A DNA stretch of 64,000 nt from DAOTXS01 sp034435055 (GTDB taxonomy: Bacteria > Chloroflexota > Anaerolineae > UBA4142), in NCBI GenBank assembly GCA_034435055.1, contig DAOTXS010000056.1, positions 183,106-247,105 on the forward strand, given 5' to 3'. The notes below the pieces were generated by a model. That model was not told where the DNA came from. It did no database searches and saw only the letters and a program-made list of their open reading frames with translations. Both the position numbers and the translations under genes were made by a program. Shown here piece after piece: positions 18,128 through 26,831 of this stretch (position 1 is the stretch's first letter; each line of letters opens with the position of its first letter).

Positions 18128-18449
18128 ACAAACAACCCAATGGTACGATATACCCTATCCGGCGTCCGCGTATACTTTTCCAAGCGAGGCGCTCTTACAC
18201 CGCGTACGCTTTGACGAAAAATATATGCATCTGGAATTGACGGACGGACGTTTGTTGTCCATCCCGCTGTGGTGGATTCCAACTTTGCACAACGCGCCGC
18301 CGGAAGAACGGGAAAAATACGAAGTCAGCCAAGATCGCAAAATGATTATTTGGGATCCGGACAAGTGCAAAATCAACGACGAAGTTCGGATTGATGATTA
18401 TCTTTGTCCGACGCAGTCTGCACGCTTGGCTGACGAACAGAGCAATTGA
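18102..18449 (+). CDS. DUF2442 domain protein (115 aa)
   Basis: Central part RVRFDEKYMHLELTDGRLLS followed by IPLWWIPTLHNAPPEEREKY and a late IIWDPDKCKINDEVRIDDYL match DUF2442, a small family of unknown role that pairs with DUF4160. It starts 26 nt before the end of the DUF4160 gene, so both are one transcription and translation unit. No signal peptide or catalytic motif. N-terminal 20 residues are polar and probably flexible. Confidence 0.8.
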   Translation: MITNAKPTEQTTQWYDIPYPASAYTFPSEALLHRVRFDEKYMHLELTDGRLLSIPLWWIPTLHNAPPEEREKYEVSQDRKMIIWDPDKCKINDEVRIDDYLCPTQSARLADEQSN

Positions 18450-18592
18450 TTAGCACTTGGCACGTAACTTTATCTTTGTCCCGCGGGTTGCGGATTAGCA
18501 CAAAATAGTCTGAGCGTTTTCTGGTTGATTCACTGCGGAGCCAACCGATGGCTAGATGTTTCCGCGTGGCAGAATTGAATCGGATTATTAAG

Positions 18593-18643
18593 CACCTGTC
18601 GTTCAAGGCGCGTGGTTTTGCGCCTGCGGCAGGTGTTTTGTTT
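18593..18643 (+). terminator. Possible terminator after the DUF pair
   Basis: Nested inverted repeats: outer cacctg/caggtg and inner aggcgc/gcgcct, then ttttgttt. It lies 39 nt before the next ATG and could instead be a structured leader of that gene. The preceding 18450-18592 shows nothing recognisable. Confidence 0.4.
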
Positions 18644-18681
18644 CAGCCGATTGAAACAGGCACGACTAGAAAGTTATCAAC

Positions 18682-21462
18682 ATGAAAAGACGCTCGACAA
18701 CAATTGCATCGCTAATTGTGATAATCGTTTTTGTGGTGATGTTCGCTCCCCAAAAGATCGTGGGTGCACCAGCAACCGCAACAATTATCTACTATGATTA
18801 TCCCCCTGAGATAGGCTACTTTCGCTATTTTCCCCATAACATCACCCAGGGACCAGATAGAAATCTTTGGTTCACAGGCTGGGGTTCTTACCTTGGGCGA
18901 ATAACGCCTAGCGATCAAGTGACAGCGGTTTATGCGGGTGGGTATCTGAACAGTGTAGATATTGTTTCAGGTCACGATAATTCTCTCTGGTTTTCAGAGA
19001 GCCATGGATCTTGTGGAATGGACTACTGTAATCTATATGGTTATGTTGGAAAATTCACATTGGATGGCAACTTCAATGAGTGGCGTAGTCCTATAGGATT
19101 GGCTGATGGGCTCACAATGGGGCCCGATGGAAATATTTGGTTTCCAAGCGGCGGACTTATTGTACGTATGACCCCAACTGGTGACACACAGATTTTCAAT
19201 CTTCCAGATGGCACAGGTCTGGGACAATCTCGTATAGTCACTGGACCAGATGGAAATCTTTGGTTTCCGGCGTATGATTCCAACGTTCCTGCAATTGGAC
19301 GAATGACAACTTCGGGGAATATGGCATTTTTTCCACTTGACACAAATGGTAATGCTAAAGATATTATCTCAGGCCCTGATGGGAACTTGTGGTTTACGGA
19401 GTATTGGGCAGGAAAGATTGGTCGAATAACTCCAAGTGGCGCAATAAAGGAATTCCTACTCCCTTCAAACGTCTACTCCCCAGATAGAATCACGACCGGT
19501 CCTGATGGTAACTTGTGGTTCATAGAATCGCACAATAATGGAAGTTGGATCGGACGTATGACCCCGTTAGGTGTTTTTGATGAGTTTCCTGTGTCCAACA
19601 GTTACCCAACAGGAATTACAGCCGGCCCCGATGGTAACATTTGGTTTGTTGTGCCAGAAGCGAGAAAAATTGGAAAGTTGGATTTAGGGATTAAATACAC
19701 AATTTCCGGTTATGTGAAAGATGATAACAATTTTCCTATCTTTGGTGTCACTGTCTCTTCAAGTTCAGGGGCTAGCACAACAACAGACATTTACGGCTAT
19801 TACACGCTTACTAATGTTCCAGCCGGCACGTACACCATTACGCCAAGCAAGAGTGGATACATCTTTGCGCCAGTCACGAGCACGGTTAGTGTGACAACGG
19901 CGAATATAACGGGAAAAGATTTCAGAATGAGAACTCTGCCGCCAGCGGATTTTCTGGATATTCCAGTGACATATTCTAAATTTGCCAATGCTCTGCAAGG
20001 CAACACTGGTGGAAACACCGCTTGGTTGGTAAACTCGTGGTTCGATCATCAATCGCCAAACTACACCAAAAACCAAAATCTGGTTCGATGGGATCGATGT
20101 ATCTTCACTGGTAAGGATTTGAACAAACCTGGGTTGGGCTGGTACGATGGGCATAATGGTATTGACTTTCAGAACCGCAGAACAAATGACCCGATTTATC
20201 CGGCATATGGTGGTACGGTTAAGGAAGTCAATCGTAATTGGAAAGATACCCCAAGCATCTGTGGTTCGAGAGGATGCCCCTACGGTAACTACGTTTTGAT
20301 AGATCACGGCTATGGATACGCCAGTTTGTATGCGCACTTGGATTCAGTTAATCCTAACATCAATGTGGGCACGCAGATTGCAAGTAGCAGAGCCATCACG
20401 GTCGGCATAATGGGCGGAACTGGCGGCTATGAAACTCATCTCCACTTTGGAGTTTACTATGATGCGAATGGAAATGGATTGTGGGAAGAAACCTACAATC
20501 CGGTTCTATACACTGAAGTTGTTGACCCTTTCTCGTACCGACTACGGCAAGGATGTAAGGGACCAACAATCGATCCATGGTCAATACCGAGCCGCTATTT
20601 GTGGAGACAAGACATCCTGCCTAATAGTTCGGTCGGCGGTTCCGGGGCAAATCTCATCAGTCCTGCTGGAAACAAAACTGTAAATATCCCGGCTGGTGCG
20701 CTTCCTTCCACACTTACCATCCAATTTGGTGATGTTTCGCCGGTAGCCATGCCATCCGCGCAACTTCGTTCAACAGGACAGTCATTCCTACTCCAAGTTT
20801 TAGAATGGCTTGGGATCACTGGGCAAGGAGCAAATGCCAGACGACCAAACTCTAGTTTTACCCAACCGGTCACACTTCAAGTAACGTATGGTGTGGAAGA
20901 AACATTGCACCTGGACACAAGCCAGATGAAGATATATTTCTGGGATGAAGTTACCGGCGCGTGGTCAGCGTTGCAGACAACAATAGACACTAATTTGAAA
21001 ACAGCAACCGCACAAACAATCGCACCCGGCAACTTTGATCTTCAAGTACCGTTGTTGTGTCCGGCGGATACATTGGAGATCAATGACAATTATTATGCCG
21101 CAAATATTATGGCAGTAAACAGTACGTCCGGTCATTTGTTTGACATTGCTCAAGATGAAGATTGGATTCGCTTTGTTGCCACCGGCGGAGCACGTTACAC
21201 CATTCAGACAAGCAATCTGTCAAGCAGTGTTGACACACTATTGCAAGTTTATGATATTGATGGAGTAACAATGCTTGCATCTGACGACAACAGCGGCGGT
21301 GGCAAAGCATCGCGTTTGATTTGGCAAGCGCCGCAAACCGGTACGTATTTTGTGCGTGTTAGCCAAGCGTCGGGTAGTGCTTTTGGGTGCGGTACTGCTT
21401 ATCAAGTAAGCATCGCCCAGCAACAAGATTTTTGGTTCTTCTTCCCATTCATCAGAAAATAA
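18682..21462 (+). CDS. Secreted beta-propeller / M23 peptidase / PPC multidomain protein (926 aa)
   Basis: Signal peptide at residues 1-30. Residues about 45-335 carry repeated GPDGNLWF units as in virginiamycin B lyase/NHL-type propellers. Residues about 340-410 resemble a carboxypeptidase-regulatory (Ig-like) domain (ISGYVKDDNNFPIFGVTVSS). Residues about 480-620 are an M23 (LytM) metallopeptidase: GHNGIDF, GYGYASLYAHLDSV and THLHFGV give the zinc and catalytic His/Asp set, suggesting peptidoglycan or protein cleavage outside the cell. Then comes a ZU5-like segment (NIPAGALPSTLTIQFG) and a PPC domain. The last residues FWFFFPFIRK look like the short C-terminal motif common on exported Chloroflexota proteins. 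Base composition is clearly AT-richer than flanking genes, suggesting transfer. The exact substrate is unknown. Confidence 0.85.
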   Translation: MKRRSTTIASLIVIIVFVVMFAPQKIVGAPATATIIYYDYPPEIGYFRYFPHNITQGPDRNLWFTGWGSYLGRITPSDQVTAVYAGGYLNSVDIVSGHDNSLWFSESHGSCGMDYCNLYGYVGKFTLDGNFNEWRSPIGLADGLTMGPDGNIWFPSGGLIVRMTPTGDTQIFNLPDGTGLGQSRIVTGPDGNLWFPAYDSNVPAIGRMTTSGNMAFFPLDTNGNAKDIISGPDGNLWFTEYWAGKIGRITPSGAIKEFLLPSNVYSPDRITTGPDGNLWFIESHNNGSWIGRMTPLGVFDEFPVSNSYPTGITAGPDGNIWFVVPEARKIGKLDLGIKYTISGYVKDDNNFPIFGVTVSSSSGASTTTDIYGYYTLTNVPAGTYTITPSKSGYIFAPVTSTVSVTTANITGKDFRMRTLPPADFLDIPVTYSKFANALQGNTGGNTAWLVNSWFDHQSPNYTKNQNLVRWDRCIFTGKDLNKPGLGWYDGHNGIDFQNRRTNDPIYPAYGGTVKEVNRNWKDTPSICGSRGCPYGNYVLIDHGYGYASLYAHLDSVNPNINVGTQIASSRAITVGIMGGTGGYETHLHFGVYYDANGNGLWEETYNPVLYTEVVDPFSYRLRQGCKGPTIDPWSIPSRYLWRQDILPNSSVGGSGANLISPAGNKTVNIPAGALPSTLTIQFGDVSPVAMPSAQLRSTGQSFLLQVLEWLGITGQGANARRPNSSFTQPVTLQVTYGVEETLHLDTSQMKIYFWDEVTGAWSALQTTIDTNLKTATAQTIAPGNFDLQVPLLCPADTLEINDNYYAANIMAVNSTSGHLFDIAQDEDWIRFVATGGARYTIQTSNLSSSVDTLLQVYDIDGVTMLASDDNSGGGKASRLIWQAPQTGTYFVRVSQASGSAFGCGTAYQVSIAQQQDFWFFFPFIRK

Positions 21463-21475
21463 ACTTGGGAATAGT

Positions 21476-21540
21476 CAAAAACGAACGCGGGTTTATCTTT
21501 CATCCGCGTTCGTCTGCGTTCATCCGCGTCCAATTTTTAT
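21476..21540. repeat. Dispersed repeat (gaacgcggatgaacgc type)
   Basis: Contains a 32-bp stretch at 21503-21534 that recurs with two mismatches at 47006-47037, where it forms the end of hisZ. The left part (aacgaacgcgggt) is its partial inverted copy. Confidence 0.75.
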
Positions 21541-21557
21541 TTTCCCCTCACCCGTGC

Positions 21558-21563
21558 TATACT
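21558..21563 (+). promoter_or_regulatory. -10 box of ychF, leaderless arrangement
   Basis: TATACT ends 6 nt before ATG 21570 and no ribosome site is present; the -35 region is weak (T-rich). This suggests a leaderless ychF mRNA. Confidence 0.4.
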
Positions 21564-21569
21564 CGCGCT

Positions 21570-22664
21570 ATGCAAATCGGAATCATTGGACTCCCCAACT
21601 CCAGCAAGACCACCATCTTTAACGCGCTCACACGCGGACAAATCGAAACGGCGGCGTACTCGTCCGGCAAATTGGAAGTGCACACCGCGATGGTCGATGT
21701 GCCCGACCTGCGCGTGGACACGTTATCGAAAATGTTCAACCCACGCAAGACGACGCGCGCGCAAGTGCAGTACAACGATATTGCCGGACTTGCGCGCGGC
21801 ATCGGCGAAAAAGGCGGAATCGACGGCACGCTCCTCAACCAAATCGTGCAGAACGACGCGCTCCTCCACGTCGTCCGCGCATTTGAAGATGAAACTGTTC
21901 CGCACATCGAAGAGACGATTCACCCCGAACGCGATCTCGAAATTCTCGATACTGAGTTGATCCTCTCCGACCTCGCGATGGTCGAACGACGCCTCGAACG
22001 CATCGCCGCACAACTTGCCAAGCGTGGCGGCACGCCCGCCGAACGCGACGCGATGGCAAAAGAGCAAGCGTTACTTCAGCGATTCAAACCGCAATTGGAA
22101 AACGGGCAACCGTTGCGCGATCTTGAACTCAACGCCGACGAATTGAAAATCATCAAGAACCTCGCCGTCGTCACGCACAAACCGCAGCTCGTCGTTCTCA
22201 ACACCGGCGACCGCGCGGTACAAGACACTAGCGAAATCGTCAAGTACAATCACAAGAAAACGATCCTCGTGACATTGCAAGGCAAACTTGAAATGGAACT
22301 CGCGCAAATGTCGCCGGAGGAAGCGCACGAATTTCTGGAACATTACGGCATTGATGAACCTGGGTTAGCAAAAATGATTCGGCTATCGTACGCGCTGCTG
22401 GGTTTGCAGGCGTTCTTCACCGTCGGTGAGGATGAGGTGCGCGCGTGGACGATTCCGGTCGGCGCGACCGCGCTGGAGGCGGCAGGCACAATTCACACCG
22501 ATCTGGCGCGCGGTTTCATTCGCGCCGAAGTAATCGCGTACGATGATTTGATCGCGTGCGGCGGAATGACTCAGGCGCGTCAACGCGGCTTGCTTCGATT
22601 GGAAGGCAAAGAATACGTCGTCAAGGATGGCGATATTTTGTCGATTCGTTTCAACGTGTCGTAG
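21570..22664 (+). CDS. ychF: Redox-regulated/ribosome-associated ATPase YchF (Obg family, 364 aa)
   Basis: Start at ATG 21570 (MQIGIIGLPNSSKTTIFNAL), giving the normal family length of about 363 aa; the upstream in-frame region is repeat. G1 motif GLPNSSKT, G3 DIAGLARG, the NTGD segment (VVLNTGDRA) where a G4 NKxD would be, and a C-terminal TGS domain (AFFTVGEDEVRAWTI, HTDLARGFIRAEVI, RLEGKEYVVKDGDIL). YchF/OLA1 proteins prefer ATP to GTP and bind ribosomes and other partners. The G4 position is not a guanine-type motif, as is known for this family. Monocistronic between two repeat blocks. Confidence 0.95.
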   Translation: MQIGIIGLPNSSKTTIFNALTRGQIETAAYSSGKLEVHTAMVDVPDLRVDTLSKMFNPRKTTRAQVQYNDIAGLARGIGEKGGIDGTLLNQIVQNDALLHVVRAFEDETVPHIEETIHPERDLEILDTELILSDLAMVERRLERIAAQLAKRGGTPAERDAMAKEQALLQRFKPQLENGQPLRDLELNADELKIIKNLAVVTHKPQLVVLNTGDRAVQDTSEIVKYNHKKTILVTLQGKLEMELAQMSPEEAHEFLEHYGIDEPGLAKMIRLSYALLGLQAFFTVGEDEVRAWTIPVGATALEAAGTIHTDLARGFIRAEVIAYDDLIACGGMTQARQRGLLRLEGKEYVVKDGDILSIRFNVS

Positions 22665-22874
22665 TAACTAATGGTGCTAGTGCGATTCTTGAGCATATTT
22701 TGTGCTTTGATTTTGCGACGCGCTACTTGAATCTCACAGCCATCCACCTGCAAACTAGCACCATTAGTTAGTAACAAATGGTGCGACGCTTGAGCATATT
22801 GCGCGCTTTGATTTTGCAACGCGCTACTTGAAGCTCGCAACCATCCACCTGCAAACTAGCACCATTCGTCAGTA
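22665..22874. repeat. Two adjacent copies of a ~106-bp element with 16-bp terminal inverted repeats
   Basis: Copy 1 (22665-22770) begins taactaatggtgctag and ends with its exact reverse complement ctagcaccattagtta. Copy 2 (about 22772-22874) is a diverged direct repeat with the same interior (cttgagcatatt, tttgattttgc, cgctacttga, catccacctgcaaactagc). No ORF inside. It lies directly after ychF, whose stop codon abuts the first inverted repeat. A related end (taactaatggcgctt) appears at about 43966. MITE-like; mobility not proven. Confidence 0.8.
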
Positions 22875-22934
22875 CACCCACTAGATTCCCACCGAACTTT
22901 GACCCAATTCTGACCAATCCCTACCTTCAACCTA

Positions 22935-22983
22935 TTGACACCTTTCGATTGTTAGCATATACTAACTTTGAAAGTTAAGTTAC
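22935..22983 (+). promoter_or_regulatory. Promoter with DtxR-like operator for the iron operon
   Basis: TTGACA (22935-22940), 17-bp spacer, TATACT (22958-22963). Overlapping the -10 and the start region are two dyads, gttag-catata-ctaac and aacttt-g-aaagtt, a layout suited to repression by the metal-dependent regulator encoded just downstream. The operator is an inference. Confidence 0.65.
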
Positions 22984-23001
22984 TATCACGAAAGGCGTCA
23001 G

Positions 23002-23688
23002 ATGGTGAATTTGCCATTTCAGAAATCCAAGTCTGCACTCGATGAAACCGCCGAGATGATTCTGCTCACGCTCGTGCGAGCAGAAGAGAATCAACGCACG
23101 CTGACCATCGATGATCTTGCGCGCGAACTCGGCTCGTCCCCGGCGCCGCATCTCCACACACTCCTTTCTCAATCGCTTATCACTAACGTAGCCAATATTC
23201 TTGCGCTAACCGACACCGGCCGCCAGCATGCACTCGCGCTCTTGCGCCGCCACCGTCTCGTCGAACGGCATTTCACTGACGTGCTGGGACTCGATTGGGC
23301 GCAGGCGCACGAACACGCCGATCAACTGGAACATCATCTCTCTGCCGACGCCGAACAAACAATCGCAGATCAACTGGGCAATCCAGACACCTGCCCGCAC
23401 GGCAATCCGATTCCTAACGTGTCTTTGGTTGACCAAGTGTCGCAACGGTCACTCGCCGACTGTGCGCCATCCTCCCACGTGACGATTGTACGCATCAATG
23501 CAGAGACGCCGGACGCGCTACGCCACCTTGCCGCACTTGGCTTGTTGCTCAACACCGAAATCGAGATTGAGCATCAAGCGCCGCTGGGTGGTCCGGTGAT
23601 GGTGCGTGTAGGGCGAGCGCATTATGCGCTGGGAAAAAATCTGGCGCAAAGAATTTGGGTCAAAGAAACTGCAAAAGCAAAATCCTAG
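23002..23688 (+). CDS. DtxR/IdeR-family metal-dependent regulator with C-terminal FeoA-like domain (228 aa)
   Basis: Residues about 12-75 are a winged helix (DLARELGSSPAPHLHTLLSQSLI, ALTDTGRQHAL). Residues 76-140 carry the dimerisation and metal-site signature: RRHRLVERHFTDVLGL, HEHADQLEHHL and NPDTCPHGNPIP. Residues about 155-228 are an SH3/FeoA-like domain (LRHLAALGLLLNTEIEI, GGPVMVRVGRAHYALGKNLA). Such proteins bind DNA when loaded with Fe(II) or Mn(II) and repress uptake genes. FeoB follows 57 nt downstream, so it very likely controls its own operon through the overlapping dyads at the promoter. A fused FeoA domain may also replace a stand-alone FeoA, as none is present here. Confidence 0.88.
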   Translation: MVNLPFQKSKSALDETAEMILLTLVRAEENQRTLTIDDLARELGSSPAPHLHTLLSQSLITNVANILALTDTGRQHALALLRRHRLVERHFTDVLGLDWAQAHEHADQLEHHLSADAEQTIADQLGNPDTCPHGNPIPNVSLVDQVSQRSLADCAPSSHVTIVRINAETPDALRHLAALGLLLNTEIEIEHQAPLGGPVMVRVGRAHYALGKNLAQRIWVKETAKAKS

Positions 23689-23745
23689 TTCCCCATTTAG
23701 CCCGCCTGATTTTGGAGCTCGGGATTTTGGAAATTGGAATTTAAA

Positions 23746-25806
23746 ATGTCCTCTTGTCATACGCCCGTCTTCGATCCACCAGTCAATCCAATCAGACCCG
23801 GCGGTCGCCGGCATCGTTACCGAGCGCATTGGCGCAGATGGGAACAACCCGATTTGACCATCGCGCTTGCCGGCAATCCCAACGTTGGCAAATCGTCATT
23901 GTTCAATCGACTGACCGGCGCAAACATCGAGACGGCAAATTATCCCGGCAAAACTGTCGCGCTGAATTTTGGCGTGACGCAACACGCGGGCAAGCGCATC
24001 GGCGTGATCGATCTCCCCGGCACGTACGCGCTCGGCGCGATAAGCGAAGATCAGTATGTCGCGCGGCAAGCGGTCTTGGAAAATCCACCCGACGCGATTG
24101 TTGCAATTGCCGATGCGACGAACCTCGAACGCAACTTGTATCTCGTCTTGCAATACCTCGACCTGGGATTGCCGCTTGTTGTCGCAGTGAATCTCATCGA
24201 CGAGGCGGCGCGCGCTGGCATCGCAATCGACACCGCGCGATTGTCGCGCGAGTTGTGCGCGCCGGTTGTGCCCACGATTGCGACGCGCGGCAAAGGCATC
24301 GAGCAGGTACTCGATACCGTTGGACAACTAGCGCACCCGAGCGATGCGCCGGCGTATGATCCCGAAATCGAAAACGCAATCAGCATCCTAGGGAAAACCA
24401 TTCGGACGACACTTGCCGAAACGCCGTTCGATTTGAACCCGCGCGCGCTTGCCATGCTCCTCCTGGAAGAAGATCACGAAATTGTGCGCGCCATCGACAA
24501 ACTACCCAATGGTGCGGCAGTGCTTGCCAAAGCGCGCGAGTTGAGTTCGGCAATCGAAGCGCGCGTGGGCGAACCGTTGAGTTTACACATTCCGCGCGCG
24601 CGCCACGAACTTGCCCGCGCGATTGCCAAGGATGTGCAAATTCAAAACGCCGCACACGAACCGCTTGCCGTGAAATTGTGGCGCCTGTCGATTCAACCCC
24701 TCACCGGCCTTCCGATTCTTGTTGCGGTCTTGATTGCGTTGTTTGGATTTTTGTTTTGGGCGGGCGGCACGATGAGTGAAGCATTTGCCAGTTTTTGGCA
24801 AACATTCGTCTCGCCGTTGATTCAAGCCGTCGTGAGTTTTATTTTGGGCGAAGGCATTGTCGCAAAAGTTACCCTTTGGGGATTCGATGCCGGACTTGAA
24901 GCCGCATTCGAAATCGGTATTCCGTACGTGTTGACGTTTTACGTCCTTCTCGCAATTCTCGAAGACAGCGGGTATATGAATTCGATTGCGTTCCTGCTCG
25001 ATGCATTGATGAAACGTTTGGGTCTGCACGGCCGCGCGGTGATTTTATTGCTCGCCGGCGCGGGATGCAACGTCCCGGCAATTATGGGCACGCGCGTGTT
25101 GACGACGCGGCGCGAACGCGTGATTGCCAGCACATTAATCGTACTGACGCCGTGTAGCGCACGCGTCGCGGTTATCATCGGCGCGGCGGCGATGTTTGCC
25201 GGTTGGCAGTACGGCGTCGCGTTATTGCTCATCTCGCTCGCGGTGTTGATCGCCATTGGTATCGGCTTGAACAAATTGATGGCGGGACACTCCGACGATT
25301 TGGTGATGGAAATGTTCCCGTTTCGTGTTCCGATGCCGCACATCATCGCGCACAAAACGTGGTTTCGATTCAAAGAATTTCTATTCATGGCATTGCCAAT
25401 TGTGTTGATCGGCAGTTTGGTGATGGGTGTGCTGTACGAAACGAACACGATTTGGATTTTCGCCGCGCCGCTCGCGCCAATTGTCGAAGGTTGGCTGGGG
25501 CTACCGGCAGTCGCCGGGCTAACGCTGATTTTTGCGACGTTGCGCAAAGAACTCGCATTACAATTTTTGGTCACGTTGGCACTCGTGCAGTACGGATCGG
25601 GCGCGGATAATTTGCTCTCGTTCATGACACCACAACAGTTGTTTGTTTATGCGCTTGTCAACACATTATATATTCCGTGCATCGCCACATTTGCAGTACT
25701 GAAAAAAGAACTGGGGACGCGCGAAGCGCTAGGCATTGCCGCGTTCACAATTGTGTTGGCAGTAATGGCAGGAGGAGTTGCGCGATATGCGCTGGCGATT
25801 CTCTAA
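23746..25806 (+). CDS. feoB: Ferrous iron transporter FeoB (686 aa)
   Basis: Start at ATG 23746 (MSSCHTPVF); an in-frame start at 23734 is possible. After about 35 polar residues comes the cytoplasmic G domain: G1 GNPNVGKSS, G3 DLPGTY, and a VNLID segment in place of NKxD. Then come the helical GDI-like linker and a C-terminal membrane domain with two homologous Gate regions (PYVLTFYVLLAILEDSGYMN with GAGCNVPAIMGTR, and later WLGLPAVAGLTLIFATLRKELAL). It imports Fe(II) across the inner membrane. Follows the DtxR-FeoA regulator and overlaps the small Cys-rich gene, forming a three-gene operon. Inter-gene DNA before the start contains a ttttgga repeat block. Confidence 0.95.
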   Translation: MSSCHTPVFDPPVNPIRPGGRRHRYRAHWRRWEQPDLTIALAGNPNVGKSSLFNRLTGANIETANYPGKTVALNFGVTQHAGKRIGVIDLPGTYALGAISEDQYVARQAVLENPPDAIVAIADATNLERNLYLVLQYLDLGLPLVVAVNLIDEAARAGIAIDTARLSRELCAPVVPTIATRGKGIEQVLDTVGQLAHPSDAPAYDPEIENAISILGKTIRTTLAETPFDLNPRALAMLLLEEDHEIVRAIDKLPNGAAVLAKARELSSAIEARVGEPLSLHIPRARHELARAIAKDVQIQNAAHEPLAVKLWRLSIQPLTGLPILVAVLIALFGFLFWAGGTMSEAFASFWQTFVSPLIQAVVSFILGEGIVAKVTLWGFDAGLEAAFEIGIPYVLTFYVLLAILEDSGYMNSIAFLLDALMKRLGLHGRAVILLLAGAGCNVPAIMGTRVLTTRRERVIASTLIVLTPCSARVAVIIGAAAMFAGWQYGVALLLISLAVLIAIGIGLNKLMAGHSDDLVMEMFPFRVPMPHIIAHKTWFRFKEFLFMALPIVLIGSLVMGVLYETNTIWIFAAPLAPIVEGWLGLPAVAGLTLIFATLRKELALQFLVTLALVQYGSGADNLLSFMTPQQLFVYALVNTLYIPCIATFAVLKKELGTREALGIAAFTIVLAVMAGGVARYALAIL

Positions 25807-26002
25807 ACCGACCGAAGACCGAGCACGGAAGACGGATACAATTACACCGGCATCGGTCATTGGTTACCCATCCGAACTTAAGTGTCCGCTATGTGGAAAA
25901 CAATTTCGCGCCGACGATACGCAAGCATGCGTGAGTTGCACACTCGCGCGGAAATGCGGCTTGGTGATGTGTCCAAATTGCAGTTATGAATTTGCGCAAT
26001 AA
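25787..26002 (+). CDS. Small Cys-rich protein of the Feo operon (71 aa)
   Basis: ATG 25787 lies inside the 3' end of feoB with an ideal GGAGGAG site at 25771-25777. The C-terminal half has the pattern KCPLCGKQF, ACVSCTLARKCGLVMCPNCSYEF: three CxxC-like pairs plus single Cys, expected to bind a metal (Zn or Fe-S). Short proteins of this pattern are common next to FeoB and are thought to help iron transport or delivery, but the role is unproven. Its N-terminal part (KPTEDRARKTDT) is encoded by a dispersed accgaagaccg repeat, so that stretch is probably unstructured. Confidence 0.75.
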   Translation: MRWRFSKPTEDRARKTDTITPASVIGYPSELKCPLCGKQFRADDTQACVSCTLARKCGLVMCPNCSYEFAQ

Positions 26003-26006
26003 AAAT

Positions 26007-26034
26007 GGAGAGGCGTTCAACTGAACGCCTCTCC
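26007..26034. terminator. Bidirectional terminator
   Basis: 13-bp perfect stem (ggagaggcgttca / tgaacgcctctcc) flanked by A-rich and T-rich sides, between the Feo operon and the convergent minus-strand gene. Confidence 0.8.
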
Positions 26035-26038
26035 GCAT

Positions 26039-26743
26039 TTATCGCGGTACTTGGGTTGGTTTTTTCAAAAGCTGGTTGATCATCCATCCAAACGATTTTG
26101 GCTGACGATCCATATCACCTTGAATCAACTCGATGCGCCGCCAGACCAGTTGCGCTTCCTCCGGTTCAACATATTTGTCGAGTATTTTCTCCAAAGTAAT
26201 TGTAGTATCGTACACTCGATGAAATAAACGCCAATTGCTTGCACACAGTTTGGCGATGTATTCGTGATCGATTTGCTCTTCCGCTACACCTTTCGCAACC
26301 CGATGATCGAGCAACAACGCAATCGAATCTTGAATATCGCGCTCCTCAAACGGTTGGCGTTGCAACTTGAACAACAGTAAATCGGCGAGCGGTAACGTGG
26401 GTGATGCCAGCGCAAGCCGCGATGACAAATCGGTGTAATCGAATTGGGGATTGCGCACTTCGATCTGAACGCCGTCTTTGTCAAAGACCCAAGCATTTAC
26501 ATTTTTCGTACCCAGCGTCGCACCCTGCGCCTTGAAAACATCGGCAAGCGCGTCCCATTGCGCAACCGGCGCAACAAGATCGACATCCAGAATCTTGCGT
26601 TGCAACGATGGATGCGTTTCAATACTGGAACAAGTTAGATAAACGGCGACGCCGCTCATCACGCGCAAAGTCAGATTTTTTTGTGTCGCCGCATCGACAA
26701 GTGTTTTTGCCAGCGCGACAAGTTGGTCATTGTTCGTTGTCAT
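26039..26743 (-). CDS. Predicted nucleotidyltransferase-like protein (234 aa)
   Basis: N-terminal region holds a GVAVYL motif followed by RKILDVDLVAP (an Asp-x-Asp pair) and VQIEVRNP, resembling the fold of minimal nucleotidyltransferases and AbiEii-type proteins that share a G(S/G)...DxD active site. The C-terminal half is alpha-helical (ADLLLFKLQRQPFEERDIQDSIALL) as in the same superfamily. No partner antitoxin or second domain is adjacent. I recognise the fold pattern but not a specific family; a role in nucleotide transfer is inference. The start at ATG 26743 is supported by a -10 box only 7 nt upstream, that is, a leaderless message. Confidence 0.6.
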   Translation of the reverse strand: MTTNNDQLVALAKTLVDAATQKNLTLRVMSGVAVYLTCSSIETHPSLQRKILDVDLVAPVAQWDALADVFKAQGATLGTKNVNAWVFDKDGVQIEVRNPQFDYTDLSSRLALASPTLPLADLLLFKLQRQPFEERDIQDSIALLLDHRVAKGVAEEQIDHEYIAKLCASNWRLFHRVYDTTITLEKILDKYVEPEEAQLVWRRIELIQGDMDRQPKSFGWMINQLLKKPTQVPR

Positions 26744-26750
26744 GGTTTGA

Positions 26751-26778
26751 ATTATAACGGACGTTGGTCAAATTGCAA
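26751..26778 (-). promoter_or_regulatory. Promoter of the nucleotidyltransferase-like gene, leaderless arrangement
   Basis: Minus strand TTGCAA (26778-26773), 16-bp spacer, TATAAT (26756-26751), ending 7 nt before the ATG. No ribosome site. Confidence 0.6.
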
Positions 26779-26831
26779 ACCGACCAAAGACCGTCGGCGG
26801 ATTTGCTCTGTCTTCGGTCTTTCGTCCTTCG

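Noticed and set aside
22665..22874. CRISPR-like or tandem-repeat array
   Set aside because: Only two diverged units with inverted ends and no spacers; element-like.
24939..25625. 228-codon minus-strand ORF
   Set aside because: Antisense to feoB transmembrane region; low-complexity Ser/Asn/Thr shadow.
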